46,280 bases of DNA from Rickettsiales bacterium (GCA_031279085.1 JAITJD010000025.1:1-46280); one strand, 5' to 3'. Positions 24,282 to 33,471 are shown, counted from the stretch's first letter. Numbers and translations are program-made. Notes: generated by a model not told the origin, from the letters alone.

Positions 24282-24893
24282 TTACTGCCAGATTCGCAAC
24301 AGGCCGTCCGAATCGGAATATTTCCACCCATCGCCGGCAATTGCGGCTATAAAAGACCGACGGCTGGACGCGGGAATGCTGGCGATCAAAGTCGCGCCGG
24401 AGATTTTCTTCACATCCAAATTCAATTTTTTATCGCGCAGCGCGACGTTTATTTTTATCCAATCGCGCAGGCCACCGGAAAGCTCAATCAATACCGTAGA
24501 TTTGTCCGCCGACAAAGATTCGTCTTCGACCAGCCAATTCTGAATATTATTTTCATCCAGCCATCTCCGCGCGGCATTCGCGTCCACAGTCATTTTAATG
24601 TTTGCCTGATAGGTCGTGCTTGACAGCCGCTCGCCATCTATTCCGGTTGATGAAATCAAATTTGCCAGATCAGAATCTTTCGTGCTTTCAATCAATTCAT
24701 TCAAAGCGCCGCCATGGGCGTATTTTGACAAGACTTCTGTTATGATTTGCCGCCGCGCCTCCGCCATTGCCATGGTCTTGGCCGCGGACGCGGCATCGCT
24801 GGTTATGCTTACCATCGCCGCGCCCGTCAGGTCAAGCGCCTGCACGGCAAAAGGCAAAAGGCAGAAAGCGAAAATCGCGATTATTTTCTTCAT
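24282..24893 (-). CDS. Exported protein, possibly DUF2066/FlgT-N-like, unknown function
   Basis: 203 residues with a signal peptide (MKKIIAIFAFCLLPFAVQA, cleavage after VQA). The mature part begins with a short strand, then ASAAKTMAMAEARRQIITEV, and later YQANIKMTVDANAARRWLDE. Alternation of an Ala-rich helix carrying EAR.QII with a beta hairpin and a helix ending in a Trp resembles periplasmic domains of the DUF2066 or FlgT-N kind; this is a weak resemblance. The gene starts 40 bp after the stop of the outer-membrane protein gene 24934-26385, so they are probably one operon and may share an envelope role. Confidence 0.6.
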   Translation of the reverse strand: MKKIIAIFAFCLLPFAVQALDLTGAAMVSITSDAASAAKTMAMAEARRQIITEVLSKYAHGGALNELIESTKDSDLANLISSTGIDGERLSSTTYQANIKMTVDANAARRWLDENNIQNWLVEDESLSADKSTVLIELSGGLRDWIKINVALRDKKLNLDVKKISGATLIASIPASSRRSFIAAIAGDGWKYSDSDGLLRIWQ

Positions 24894-24933
24894 ATCTTAT
24901 TTTTTTATGCAATACCCGGCAACAGGAATCAAG

Positions 24934-26385
24934 TTAAAACTTCGCCGCCAGCCCAACGCGAATTCCCATGGATTTATAGAAAGAGCTTATTTCTCCGTTC
25001 TGGCTGCATACCCAACCGGGACATTCGGCCTCCAAATTTTTGATATTTATCGCCACTTTGTCGCCGGTGTCCGGATCCAGCATGGCCGTTTCGCTGCCGC
25101 CCCACAAATTAGTCAGACGATCGTTATAAACCCCAATGTAATAAGCTCCGCTTAGATATGTCTTGGCATTCGCGCCGCTGACTGTGTAATAATCATAAGT
25201 TAATCCGATGGTCAGCATAATTGTATCTGTCAAAGCGGTCTTCCAATCCGCGCCCAGCCCCAAGTGCATTGCAGAGCCGATTCCGGCATCGTCTTCGACG
25301 CTTTTCGGATGCTGCCAGTCAAAGCGGTACGGCTGGTCGCCGACGGAGCTGTATCCGGGCATGCCCAGCTCTACACGCGCGGCCACGGAATTATGTTGAT
25401 TTATTTCATACGCAATGTCCAGCGCGGCATAAGGCCCAGCCCATGTGGTTTCGTACGAATGGCTGGTTCCCGGCTGCTGATAATAATAAGTCCCGCCGAC
25501 ATCAACCTCTCCCGCACCGTCGACTATCTGCATTGGAACATCCACATCATCGCGCCACAATATCTGCTGATTGCCGTTGCCATAGTCGATAATCACAACC
25601 GGATCGCACTGAATTTCGCCGTCGATGTCAAAGCACTGCGCGGTATCTATCGCCAGTCCGAAATTCTGGTTGGTTTTTAATTTATAGCCAAAGCTTCTGT
25701 ATCCGATCGAAGGCGTTATCTTCGCCTTGCCCCATGAAAAGAAATCCGTCAGGCCGAAAGCTATATTAAATCCGAATATAGAGCCGCCGCTGCTGGTGCC
25801 CACAGATAAAGCGTGGCCTATCTGATTGCCTATTACATTGTCGTTGTCGTCGACCCACTGGGTTATGAAATATCCGCCGTTTGTAATGTCGTCGTCGACC
25901 ATCGAAGATTCGCCGGACTGCATTCCGAATTTCACGCCGGCGCTGACCCTGGCCGTCGTATTTCCCAAATCAAAGTCATATCCGCCATTCGCTTCAAAGA
26001 CATTCCATGAAATATTGTCATAGTGCAGCGCGCTGCCGGATTCTTTCATTTCGAATTGCCACATTGCCGTTTCGCGGGAAACATTGCCGTCCAGATAAAA
26101 TCCCTTTTTTGATTCCTTGGCGCCGCTTTGCGATTTCGCGGGCTGAGCCTGCTGCTGCCGCGTCTGCGCCGCGCCGTATCTGGAATAACCCGAAGACGAA
26201 GCATAAGGCGACGTGCGCGCCGCATATCCCGTCGTGCCTTGGTTGTAATATCCGCCGGCGGAATATCCGGTCGGGCGGTAAGCCTGCTGCGGCGACTGGT
26301 ATCCGCCGTTGTAATAAGTTCCCGCGCCAAAAACGGGCGCGGCGAAAAGCGCGAATAACAAAGAGCATAAAGATATATTTTTCAT
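24934..26385 (-). CDS. Outer-membrane beta-barrel protein
   Basis: 483 residues. Signal peptide MKNISLCSLLFALFAAPVFG is followed by a Tyr/Gly/Gln-rich low-complexity stretch (about 22-95, YNGGYQSPQQAYRPTGYSAG and similar). A barrel then runs from about 95 to the end, with alternating strands such as TARVSAGVKFGMQ, ITPSIGYRSFGYKL, NSVAARVELGMPGY and TIMLTIGLTYDYYTV. It ends in a C-terminal Phe (VGLAAKF), the BAM recognition pattern. Long loops carry Asp/Asn-rich sequences and two Cys pairs (CFDIDGEIQC; CPGWVC) that could form disulfides. The family is not identified; porin, adhesin or transporter are possible. AGGA precedes the start. Confidence 0.75.
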   Translation of the reverse strand: MKNISLCSLLFALFAAPVFGAGTYYNGGYQSPQQAYRPTGYSAGGYYNQGTTGYAARTSPYASSSGYSRYGAAQTRQQQAQPAKSQSGAKESKKGFYLDGNVSRETAMWQFEMKESGSALHYDNISWNVFEANGGYDFDLGNTTARVSAGVKFGMQSGESSMVDDDITNGGYFITQWVDDNDNVIGNQIGHALSVGTSSGGSIFGFNIAFGLTDFFSWGKAKITPSIGYRSFGYKLKTNQNFGLAIDTAQCFDIDGEIQCDPVVIIDYGNGNQQILWRDDVDVPMQIVDGAGEVDVGGTYYYQQPGTSHSYETTWAGPYAALDIAYEINQHNSVAARVELGMPGYSSVGDQPYRFDWQHPKSVEDDAGIGSAMHLGLGADWKTALTDTIMLTIGLTYDYYTVSGANAKTYLSGAYYIGVYNDRLTNLWGGSETAMLDPDTGDKVAINIKNLEAECPGWVCSQNGEISSFYKSMGIRVGLAAKF

Positions 26386-26429
26386 TTTTATTCCTATAAC
26401 TTTCTCATAAGCATTTTATCATAATTTTA

Positions 26430-26457
26430 TTGAAAAAAAAAATGGTTATTGTAATAT
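26430..26457 (+). promoter_or_regulatory. Promoter of tRNA-Leu
   Basis: -35 TTGAAA (26430-26435), 16-bp spacer, -10 TAATAT (26452-26457), 13 bp before the first base of the mature tRNA. Confidence 0.6.
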
Positions 26458-26470
26458 TCTTCAAATAAAT

Positions 26471-26555
26471 GGGGATATGGCGAAACTGGTAGACGCGCAG
26501 GCTTGAGGTGCTTGTGGAGAAATCCGTGCAAGTTCAAATCTTGTTATCCCCACCA
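26471..26555 (+). tRNA. tRNA-Leu (anticodon GAG)
   Basis: 85 nt. The acceptor stem GGGGATA pairs with TATCCCC and an encoded ACCA end follows. The D arm contains GGCGAAACTGGTAGACGC. The anticodon arm is CAGGC-TTGAGGT-GCTTG with anticodon GAG. A variable arm (TGGAGAAATCCG) and the T arm (CAAGTTCAAATCTTG) complete the class II shape. It reads CTC and CTT leucine codons. Confidence 0.93.
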
Positions 26556-26569
26556 AGAATCAAATTGTT

Positions 26570-27094
26570 TCACCAGGCGATTTTAATGTTCTTTATCGCC
26601 GCCGTTATTTTTTCCAATTCTTCTTTTGAGAACCGTCCGAGAACCCAATCGGCCGGGTCTGCCGGATCGCCTGTGTCGCGCGGATGCCCGACGCCTATTC
26701 TTATTCTATGATAATCGCGCCCGACCGCGCTGTCTATGGACTTTATCCCGTTATGACCCGCGCTGCCGCCGCCCAGCTTTTCGCGAGCAATCCCCGGCTT
26801 GATGTCCATGTCGTCATGAATCGCTATCAGGTTTTCAAGCGGGATTTTATAGAAATTCATCAGCTCCCGCACGGCTTGACCGGAATTATTCATGAAAGTC
26901 TGAGGCTTTGCTATTATGACTTTTCGGCCGGCGGAAACAATATGCGCGGCCAGGGAATTCAGCTCCTTTTTCCATACCGCATCCGCGCCGGCCAGATAAT
27001 CCGCCGCCATAAAGCCCGCGTTATGGCGCGTCATCGAATACTTGTCGCCCGGGTTGCCCAGCCCGACAATTAAGACAGGTTTATTTTCTTGCAT
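26570..27094 (-). CDS. pth: Peptidyl-tRNA hydrolase
   Basis: 174 residues from MQENKPVLIVGLGNPG; the in-frame ATG 33 bases upstream would add an atypical tail. Motifs: GLGNPGDKYSMTRHNAGF (about 10-27, with the catalytic His in RHN), KPQTFMNNSGQAV (about 64), IHDDMDIKPG (about 88) and GGGSAGHNGIKSI (about 103). Pth frees tRNAs from prematurely released peptidyl-tRNA. AAAAGG precedes the start. It converges on the tRNA-Leu gene with 14 bp between them and is divergent from the barrel gene at 27144. Confidence 0.93.
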   Translation of the reverse strand: MQENKPVLIVGLGNPGDKYSMTRHNAGFMAADYLAGADAVWKKELNSLAAHIVSAGRKVIIAKPQTFMNNSGQAVRELMNFYKIPLENLIAIHDDMDIKPGIAREKLGGGSAGHNGIKSIDSAVGRDYHRIRIGVGHPRDTGDPADPADWVLGRFSKEELEKITAAIKNIKIAW

Positions 27095-27143
27095 ATCAGA
27101 CCTTTTATTATAGTATAATGATATCACACAAAAGGAGAAAAAT

Positions 27144-27680
27144 ATGCAATTAAAAACTTTCGGCCTGCTGACGCTGGCTTCTATTCTTGCTTTTTCCGCA
27201 AACGCGCAAGCGGAAATGCTGTATGATTTTTACGGCGGGGTTGCGGTCGGCGCGGGCGCCGCGACAATTTTTGTAAGCCATGAAAACGAAACCGTGTCCG
27301 CCCAGTCCTATGGCCTTGCGTTCGGCGTAGATATTCCGCTGGTCCGGCTGGAAGCGGAATACGGCTTTTTGAACGACGATTCGGCAAAGCTGCACGCGGG
27401 CATGGCGAATATATACTTTAAAATGCCTTCAACCGTCATCATACCGTATCTGGGTGTCGGCGTCGGCGGCATATTCGGCGGACATGCCGATAATCTGGAT
27501 ATCAAAACAAAGGCCGCCTATCAGGGCATGCTGGGTCTGACATTCGACATGGTGGCGCTGCCGTTCAAGCTGGACGGCGAGGCGCGCGCCTTGTATGCGC
27601 CCGACTTTTATTCCGCAGCGGGCGTAAAGCCTGATTTGCTGCATTATGATTTGCGAATAAAATTGAGATACATATTCTAA
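27144..27680 (+). CDS. Small outer-membrane beta-barrel protein (OmpA/opacity-like barrel)
   Basis: 178 residues. Signal peptide MQLKTFGLLTLASILAFSANAQA is followed by an eight-strand-like pattern: MLYDFYGGVAVGAGAATIFV, AQSYGLAFGVDIPLVRLEAE, VIIPYLGVGVGGIFGG and a closing strand LHYDLRIKLRYIF ending in Phe. Length and strand pattern fit small barrels of the OmpW/opacity/rickettsial surface-protein type. A strong AAAGGAG is 6 nt before the ATG. Its stop overlaps the polA start (TAATG), so the two are translationally coupled. Confidence 0.75.
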   Translation: MQLKTFGLLTLASILAFSANAQAEMLYDFYGGVAVGAGAATIFVSHENETVSAQSYGLAFGVDIPLVRLEAEYGFLNDDSAKLHAGMANIYFKMPSTVIIPYLGVGVGGIFGGHADNLDIKTKAAYQGMLGLTFDMVALPFKLDGEARALYAPDFYSAAGVKPDLLHYDLRIKLRYIF

Positions 27681-30394
27681 TGCTGACGTTAATTGACGGA
27701 AACTCTTTATTATTCAGGGCTTATTACGGCATGCGGTCGCGGCTTTCGCGCAGCGACGGCATGCCGACCGGCGCTGTATACGGATTTTGCAGCATGATTC
27801 TGCCGATATTGGCAAAAGCGGACTCCAAAGATATTTTTGTATGCGTCTTTGATGCTTCAAGAACCAACTTTCGCAATGAAATTTATCCGGAATACAAAGC
27901 GAACAGGATTGAAACGCCGCCTGATTTGCTGGCTCAGATGGAGATGACCCGCGATTTGGCGCGCTCTATGGGGATTCAGGTTCTGGCCGTTCCGAATGTA
28001 GAGGCTGATGATGTCATAGCCACATTGTCGCGCATTTTTTGCAGCCATGCCGGAGGCACCAGAATCATCACCAGCGACAAAGACCTGATGCAGCTGGTTT
28101 CGCCGTGCGTGTTTTTATATGACGGCATGAAGGATGCCGAAATCCGAGAGCCTCAGGTTCTTGAAAAATTCGGCGTATCCCCGGGCCAGGTCGTCGATGT
28201 CCAGGCTTTGATGGGGGATTCTTCGGACAATGTGCCCGGCGTGCCCGGGATAGGCCCAAAGAAAGCGTCAGAACTTATAAATCAATTCGGAACATTGGAC
28301 GCGCTTTATGAAAATATAAACAAGGTGGAAAACGAACGGATAAAAAAGCTGCTGGTTGAAAACGAAGACAAAGCCCGAATTTCAAAGCGGCTGGTGTCTT
28401 TGAAAACGGATGTCGCGCTGGACGCGATGTCTTTGTCGCCTTTTGTATTTGACACCTCCGCCGCGCTGGAATTTGTAAAGAATAAAATAGAAAGCAGCTC
28501 GCTGGCCGCCAGAATAGAAAAACTGTTCGGAACAAAGGATGCGGAGCCTGAGATTCACTCGTTAAATTCCAAGGACGGCAAATACGAATACAAGCTGATT
28601 ACTTCGATCGCGCAGCTTGATGAATTTCTTGGCTCGGTCGGCGATGTATTGGCGCTTGATACAGAAACCACCGGCCTGGACCAAATGAAGGACAAAATTG
28701 TCGGAATATCCTTGGCCGCCGATTCGCGCATGGGCGCTTATATTCCGATCCGGCATCAGGAGCAAGCCGGATTGTTTGATTCCGAACCCAATCCCGCGAA
28801 TCGCATCAGCCAGCTGCCGATGTCAATCGTTTATGAAAAGCTGCGGCCTTATCTGGCAAACTCCGGCATTGTCAAAGTCGGTCATAATCTGAAATACGAC
28901 CTGCATATCTTGGCGAATGAGGGCTGGGATGTAAGCGCGATTGCTCCGATTCACGACACAATGCTGATGTCTTATATTTTGCATGGGACATTGCACCTGC
29001 ACAATTTGGACGAATTGGCGAAGATTTACCTGGGGCATGAAAATATTTCTTTTGACTCCCTTTTCCCGCCGAAAACCAAAGAAAAATATTTTGACCGGCT
29101 GAAAATCGAGGCTGCGGCGCCTTATGCGGCGGAAGACGCCGTGGTGTGTTTTGCGCTTTATGAATTATTTCGCGGCGATTTGGATAAAAATGACAAACTG
29201 AAAAAGCTTTACGAAGCATGCGATATTCCATTGCTGAAAATACTTTTGGTGATGGAGCGCGCCGGCGTCCTGGTCGACAAATCCAAACTGAACAGGCTGT
29301 CAAACGCGTTCCACGAGCAGCTGCAAAAATTAGAAAAGGAAATTTGGGAACTGGCCGGCCATGAATTCAATATCGCCAGCCCAAAGCAATTGGCGACCGT
29401 TTTGTTTGACGAATTAAAGCTTCCGTCAAATAAAAAACTCTCGACAGACGCAAATATACTGACAGATTTGATGGATAGTCATGAAATTATAGAAAAAGTT
29501 CAGCAATGGCGGTCAATCGCAAAGCTGGCGGGGACTTACGCGGATGCATTGCCGCATCAAATCGGCCAAGACGGACGAATTCACACTAATTATTTGCAGA
29601 CCAGCACCAATACGGGACGGCTTTCCAGCCGTGATCCAAACTTGCAGAATATTCCCATCAAGACCGAGCTAGGCGAACAAATACGCAGCTGTTTCATCGC
29701 GCCGCAGGGACGCGTTCTGATATCGGCCGACTATTCCCAGATTCAATTAAGACTGCTGGCGCATGTCGCGAATGTCCGCACATTCAAAGAAACTTTTACG
29801 GCCGGCCTGGATATTCACGAGCAGACCGCGCGCCAGATATTCGGAATCGCGCCCGACGCGCCCGTGCCAAAAGACTTGCGGCGCGCGGCCAAGACCGTGA
29901 ACTTTTCAATCATATACGGAATATCTTCGTTCGGATTGTCCGCGCAGCTGGGCGTCGGCAGGGCAGAAGCGCAAGGCATAATAAACTCATATATGTCGGG
30001 ACTGCCGGAAATCAAGGACTATATGGACAAGACGAAAGAATTCGCGCTTGCGCATGCCTGTGTTTATACCCCGTGGGGGCGGCGGATAGAACTTCCTGAT
30101 ATTAAAAATCCGCGCTTGCGCAGCTATGCGCTGCGCGCCGCGATCAACGCGCCTATCCAAGGATTCGAAGCAGACCTGATGCGATTCGCAATGGTTAAAG
30201 TCAATGAGCAATTGCTAACGAACAATGACCAATTGAAAATGATAATGCAAGTGCACGATGAAATCGTTTTCGAATGCGATTCGGAATCCGCCGGACATTG
30301 GGCAGAAAAAATCAAGTCAGAAATGGAAAACGCGGCCAGGCTGTCGGTGCCTTTGCTGGCCGAATACAATATCGGAATATCTTGGGGAAAATAA
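27680..30394 (+). CDS. polA: DNA polymerase I
   Basis: 904 residues with all three domains. The 5'-3' exonuclease (about 1-285) starts LTLIDGNSLLFRAYYGM and has ADDVIATL and TSDKDLMQLV. The 3'-5' exonuclease (about 305-500) keeps LDTETTGLD, the KVGHNLKYDLHIL segment and YAAEDAVV, so proofreading looks intact. The polymerase (about 530-904) has ISADYSQIQLRLLAH (about 680), RRAAKTVNFSIIYGISSFGL (about 733) and MQVHDEIVFEC (about 857). It works in repair and Okazaki-fragment maturation. The coupling to an outer-membrane gene upstream is unusual. Confidence 0.97.
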   Translation: MLTLIDGNSLLFRAYYGMRSRLSRSDGMPTGAVYGFCSMILPILAKADSKDIFVCVFDASRTNFRNEIYPEYKANRIETPPDLLAQMEMTRDLARSMGIQVLAVPNVEADDVIATLSRIFCSHAGGTRIITSDKDLMQLVSPCVFLYDGMKDAEIREPQVLEKFGVSPGQVVDVQALMGDSSDNVPGVPGIGPKKASELINQFGTLDALYENINKVENERIKKLLVENEDKARISKRLVSLKTDVALDAMSLSPFVFDTSAALEFVKNKIESSSLAARIEKLFGTKDAEPEIHSLNSKDGKYEYKLITSIAQLDEFLGSVGDVLALDTETTGLDQMKDKIVGISLAADSRMGAYIPIRHQEQAGLFDSEPNPANRISQLPMSIVYEKLRPYLANSGIVKVGHNLKYDLHILANEGWDVSAIAPIHDTMLMSYILHGTLHLHNLDELAKIYLGHENISFDSLFPPKTKEKYFDRLKIEAAAPYAAEDAVVCFALYELFRGDLDKNDKLKKLYEACDIPLLKILLVMERAGVLVDKSKLNRLSNAFHEQLQKLEKEIWELAGHEFNIASPKQLATVLFDELKLPSNKKLSTDANILTDLMDSHEIIEKVQQWRSIAKLAGTYADALPHQIGQDGRIHTNYLQTSTNTGRLSSRDPNLQNIPIKTELGEQIRSCFIAPQGRVLISADYSQIQLRLLAHVANVRTFKETFTAGLDIHEQTARQIFGIAPDAPVPKDLRRAAKTVNFSIIYGISSFGLSAQLGVGRAEAQGIINSYMSGLPEIKDYMDKTKEFALAHACVYTPWGRRIELPDIKNPRLRSYALRAAINAPIQGFEADLMRFAMVKVNEQLLTNNDQLKMIMQVHDEIVFECDSESAGHWAEKIKSEMENAARLSVPLLAEYNIGISWGK

Positions 30395-30413
30395 AAACAG
30401 GCGGCTAAAAAAC

Positions 30414-31265
30414 ATGCTAACGCTTTGCGTCTTGACATATTATCCTGAGAACTTGCTGATTTCGCTGTCGCGGCTGCGCGGCTACCGCGATTATCCGTTC
30501 AAGCTGCTGATTCACAACGACAATCCCGCTCAGAGAATTTCTTGGAATTACATCAACGGAATTTTGTGCCGGCCCGATGTGCCGATTTTTATCCATAATA
30601 ATGAAAAAAATATCGGCTGCTTGAATTCGCGGCTGAACTCAATCAGATTGATGAAAGAAAGCCCTGCTCTACAATCCAAATGGTTCATATTCATCGATGA
30701 CGACGATGTTTTGCTGGAACCGCGCCTGATCGACGGGCATGCGCCGGTTCTGAATCATAATGCGCTGGTCGTTCGCCGTCTGCGCGAAGTTTTGTCATTG
30801 ATTCGCGATCCGCATTACCACACTGGCCGGTCGGAATTCATGCATGAGGAAAAACCTAAGGACGGCTGCGTCGGAATTCCGTACGATATGCGGACATATT
30901 TTGAGTTCTATGACAAAATTCAGGGCTTTCTGCCGACTTTGTATAAAATTTACGGCACGGAAAAAGTCATGGAGCCAGACGATGTTATCCTGATGTACAT
31001 GTTCAGAATATTTTTGGAAAACAAGCTGAATCTGACGACGGCGCAAATGCCGGAATACATGGCCAGATTTGCGCAGAATTCATATTCCTATGCGCTGACT
31101 TATTTGGAAGAGCGACGCGGTCGGTATGAAATTGCGGCCGGAATTGCGGACTTGCGCTATGGAAATAATCCGACGGGCATTTCTTACGAAAGCCTGTACA
31201 ATGATATTTCCGGCGCGTTTTATAAATATTTGGGAATAAGAAACCGGCAGGCGCCAGGTTCTTGA
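30414..31265 (+). CDS. Glycosyltransferase-like protein (GT-A type fold)
   Basis: 283 residues from MLTLCVLTYYPENLLISLSR; an ORF opening inside polA is not used. The N-terminal strand-helix-strand (CVLTYY, FKLLIHNDNPA) and the KWFIFIDDDDVLL motif (about 84-96), with four consecutive Asp residues, match the DxD region of family-2-like glycosyltransferases that bind a nucleotide sugar through a metal. The second half (EFYDKIQGFLP, EPDDVILMYMF) could hold the acceptor site and base. Donor and acceptor are unknown. It lies 19 bp after polA and is probably co-transcribed. Confidence 0.6.
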   Translation: MLTLCVLTYYPENLLISLSRLRGYRDYPFKLLIHNDNPAQRISWNYINGILCRPDVPIFIHNNEKNIGCLNSRLNSIRLMKESPALQSKWFIFIDDDDVLLEPRLIDGHAPVLNHNALVVRRLREVLSLIRDPHYHTGRSEFMHEEKPKDGCVGIPYDMRTYFEFYDKIQGFLPTLYKIYGTEKVMEPDDVILMYMFRIFLENKLNLTTAQMPEYMARFAQNSYSYALTYLEERRGRYEIAAGIADLRYGNNPTGISYESLYNDISGAFYKYLGIRNRQAPGS

Positions 31266-31374
31266 CAAAATCAATAATACTATCATTTATTATTTGGCAA
31301 TAATCTGTTCAGATAGGCAAATTTTCCTTTATACCTGGGCTAATAAAAAATCGGGCTATCGCCCGATTTTTTTT
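31263..31374 (+). promoter_or_regulatory. Possible promoter in a gene-free gap, ending at the bidirectional terminator
   Basis: TTGACA (31263-31268) overlaps the end of the glycosyltransferase gene, with AT-rich -10 candidates near 31286-31295. A transcript from here would end at the terminator 31345-31374 after roughly 75-80 nt. This could be a small RNA, or chance, since the region is AT-rich. Confidence 0.25.
31345..31374. terminator. Bidirectional rho-independent terminator
   Basis: AAAAAATCGGGC, loop TATC, GCCCGATTTTTTTT. It serves the polA-glycosyltransferase unit on the plus strand and the dsbA-like gene on the minus strand. Confidence 0.9.
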
Positions 31375-31388
31375 AACCGCAATTTCGA

Positions 31389-32213
31389 TTAGTCCAAAGC
31401 TTTGATAATCTGATCGTACGGTATGGCGCCCGGGAATGCCTGGTCGCCGATGATCAGAAACGGAGTTCCGCCAATTTGGAAATGATTCGCCAATTCGCGA
31501 ACCTGAGCCAACTCGCGCGCAACAACCGGTCCGTTCATGTCTGTTTCCAGCTGCTTGACATCCAAGCCTGCTTCCTTGGCCACTTTCATGACATTCTTAT
31601 GAATTTTTTCAGCAGCTTTTGATTGGTCTTTCACATCGTCCTGAGTATAGTATTCTTTATCCATCAGCAACTTGTCCAAAGCGGCCGCTTTGTCATTGCC
31701 TTGCAGTTTTGCGGCAATGGAAGCTTTCGCGGGCGCGTCAGACAAAGGCCCGTGGATAGAGAAGTTCTTTACCACAACGCGAACATCGTCGCGGTCTGCC
31801 AAGACGCGCTGCAATTCGCCATGAACGCGGCGGCAGTATCCGCATGAATACGCGCTGAACAATATGATTGTTTTCTTGGCTTCCGGATTTCCCAAAACGG
31901 GCGCGTCGGCAACCAGCTTGTCCATATTGGAGCTGACATAGCGGCGAACTTCGCGATTGCTGTCTTTTGATTTTTGCGCTTGCATGCCGTCAGCCATTTT
32001 CTGCAAGATACCGGGATTAACCGATGTCAGGTAATAAGGCGTCCACAAATTGCTTACGCCGCCGGCGATCAATATAATAGCTAGAATCTTGATTAATTTT
32101 TTTATCAAATGCGATGCTGATATTTGAGATTTTTCCCCTTTATGCTTTACCAGCGAACCGGCAAACAAGTAGAGGACTATACCCAATAACAGAATCAGTA
32201 TTGTCCAAGTCAT
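31389..32213 (-). CDS. DsbA-like thiol oxidase (membrane-anchored)
   Basis: 274 residues from MTWTILILLLG, which has AAAAGGAG 6 nt upstream; the earlier ATG (39 bases) is not supported. Membrane segments at about 1-18 and 34-56 are followed by a thioredoxin-fold domain with FSAYSCGYCRRVHGEL (CGYC active site, about 133) and the cis-Pro loop GGTPFLIIGD (about 252). DsbA/BdbD-type proteins make disulfides in exported proteins. That fits the many Cys-rich exported proteins in the window, though a direct link is inferred. The long helix between the halves (SKAAEKIHKNVMKVAKEAG) is typical of the DsbA helical insertion. Confidence 0.85.
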   Translation of the reverse strand: MTWTILILLLGIVLYLFAGSLVKHKGEKSQISASHLIKKLIKILAIILIAGGVSNLWTPYYLTSVNPGILQKMADGMQAQKSKDSNREVRRYVSSNMDKLVADAPVLGNPEAKKTIILFSAYSCGYCRRVHGELQRVLADRDDVRVVVKNFSIHGPLSDAPAKASIAAKLQGNDKAAALDKLLMDKEYYTQDDVKDQSKAAEKIHKNVMKVAKEAGLDVKQLETDMNGPVVARELAQVRELANHFQIGGTPFLIIGDQAFPGAIPYDQIIKALD

Positions 32214-32541
32214 ATTTTTCTCCTTTTCTGTTGAACAATCAAATCCTATCAAATTTCAGAAAAAGAGCAAGCGGAAAATTAAAATAAGATATTAAATTAA
32301 GATATTAAATAATGTATGATTTAAGCCAGCGGCTAAGTGCGAATGCACGACTGGCCGGACAAAATATTTGTCAATATATAAGATTGTTTAGATTTATTAA
32401 GAATTTTCTTAGCGATAAAAATATTTTTTAAGTATCGCGGGTTTGGACAAATTGCACGAGCGGGTTAACTGCTTATGTAAGTTCGTAATTTAGCTGGATT
32501 TTTATCTTAGAATTTTATATGATTTTGTTGAAAGGAAATTT
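32214..32541. other. Gene-free stretch with a short tandem repeat and a nested hairpin
   Basis: No gene supported. AAGATATTAAATT is repeated in tandem at about 32286-32310. At about 32323-32355 GCCAG...CTGGC encloses GTGC-GAAT-GCAC, a nested hairpin. AT-rich -10 candidates lie before the methyltransferase gene, but no clear promoter can be chosen. Confidence 0.35.
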
Positions 32542-33462
32542 ATGGGACAACTTGCTCTAAGCCTTGATACACAAATAACGGCGCGACCAGTTCTTAAATG
32601 GGCTGGCGGCAAAGGGCAATTATTACCACAGATAAATTCGTTGCTGCCAAATATGAAAAATGTGAAAAGGTATATAGAGCCATTTGTTGGCGGCGGCGCG
32701 GTGTTTTTTGACTTTGCCGGCAAATATGATTTTGATGAAGTTTTTTTGTTTGATATAAATCCCGAACTTGTTATTTTGTATAATGTAATTAAAAATAATG
32801 TAAACGATTTAATTTCGGAATTATCAAAAATACAAAGTCAATATTTTGCGGCAATAGACCGGGCAAAATACTATTATGACAGACGCGCGGAATATAATAA
32901 TTTCCCTAAAAAAGTAAACGCCAATATGTTTTTTTCTGATTTTGTCAGGCGCGCGGCATTGACGATATTCTTAAATCGCACCTGCTTTAATGGATTATTT
33001 CGTGTGAACAACCAAAATAAGTTCAATGTTCCTGTGGGGAAATATACTAATCCGCGGATTTTAGATATTGAAAACTTATTGAATGTATCGCGGGTTTTAC
33101 AAAAAGCAGAAATTAAACAAATTGATTTTGCTGCGGCCTTGGATTATGCCCATAAAGAATCATTTATTTATTATGACCCGCCGTATCGTCCAATTCGCAA
33201 AACATCGAATTTCAATTCTTATTCGGATATAGTTTTTGACGATAACGAACAGAAAAGATTAAATCAAATTTTTGCAAAAGCGAATAAACTTGGGGCATCG
33301 CAAATGTTATCTAATTCCGACCCAACCAATTATATTGACGATTTATTTTTTGATGATTTGTATTCGGAATTTAATATTCACAGAGTTATGGCAAGTCGCA
33401 GAATCAACAGCAAAGCAGACGGACGAAGTGAAATTCGTGAATTGTTGATAACAAATTATTAG
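32542..33462 (+). CDS. Dam/M.DpnII-type DNA adenine-N6 methyltransferase
   Basis: 306 residues. Motif I is LKWAGGKGQLLPQI (about 16-29) and RYIEPFVGGGAVFF follows. Motif IV is YYDPPYRPI (about 210-218), typical of the D12-class alpha-type enzymes; FLNRTCFNGLFRVN (about 150) is another family mark. Dam, M.DpnII and M.MboI of this group methylate GATC; that target is likely but not certain here. AAAGGAA precedes the ATG. Base composition is clearly richer in A and T than the surrounding core genes, which suggests transfer. A short ORF resembling part of a restriction enzyme follows 9 bp later. Confidence 0.9.
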   Translation: MGQLALSLDTQITARPVLKWAGGKGQLLPQINSLLPNMKNVKRYIEPFVGGGAVFFDFAGKYDFDEVFLFDINPELVILYNVIKNNVNDLISELSKIQSQYFAAIDRAKYYYDRRAEYNNFPKKVNANMFFSDFVRRAALTIFLNRTCFNGLFRVNNQNKFNVPVGKYTNPRILDIENLLNVSRVLQKAEIKQIDFAAALDYAHKESFIYYDPPYRPIRKTSNFNSYSDIVFDDNEQKRLNQIFAKANKLGASQMLSNSDPTNYIDDLFFDDLYSEFNIHRVMASRRINSKADGRSEIRELLITNY

Positions 33463-33471
33463 GAATCATAA

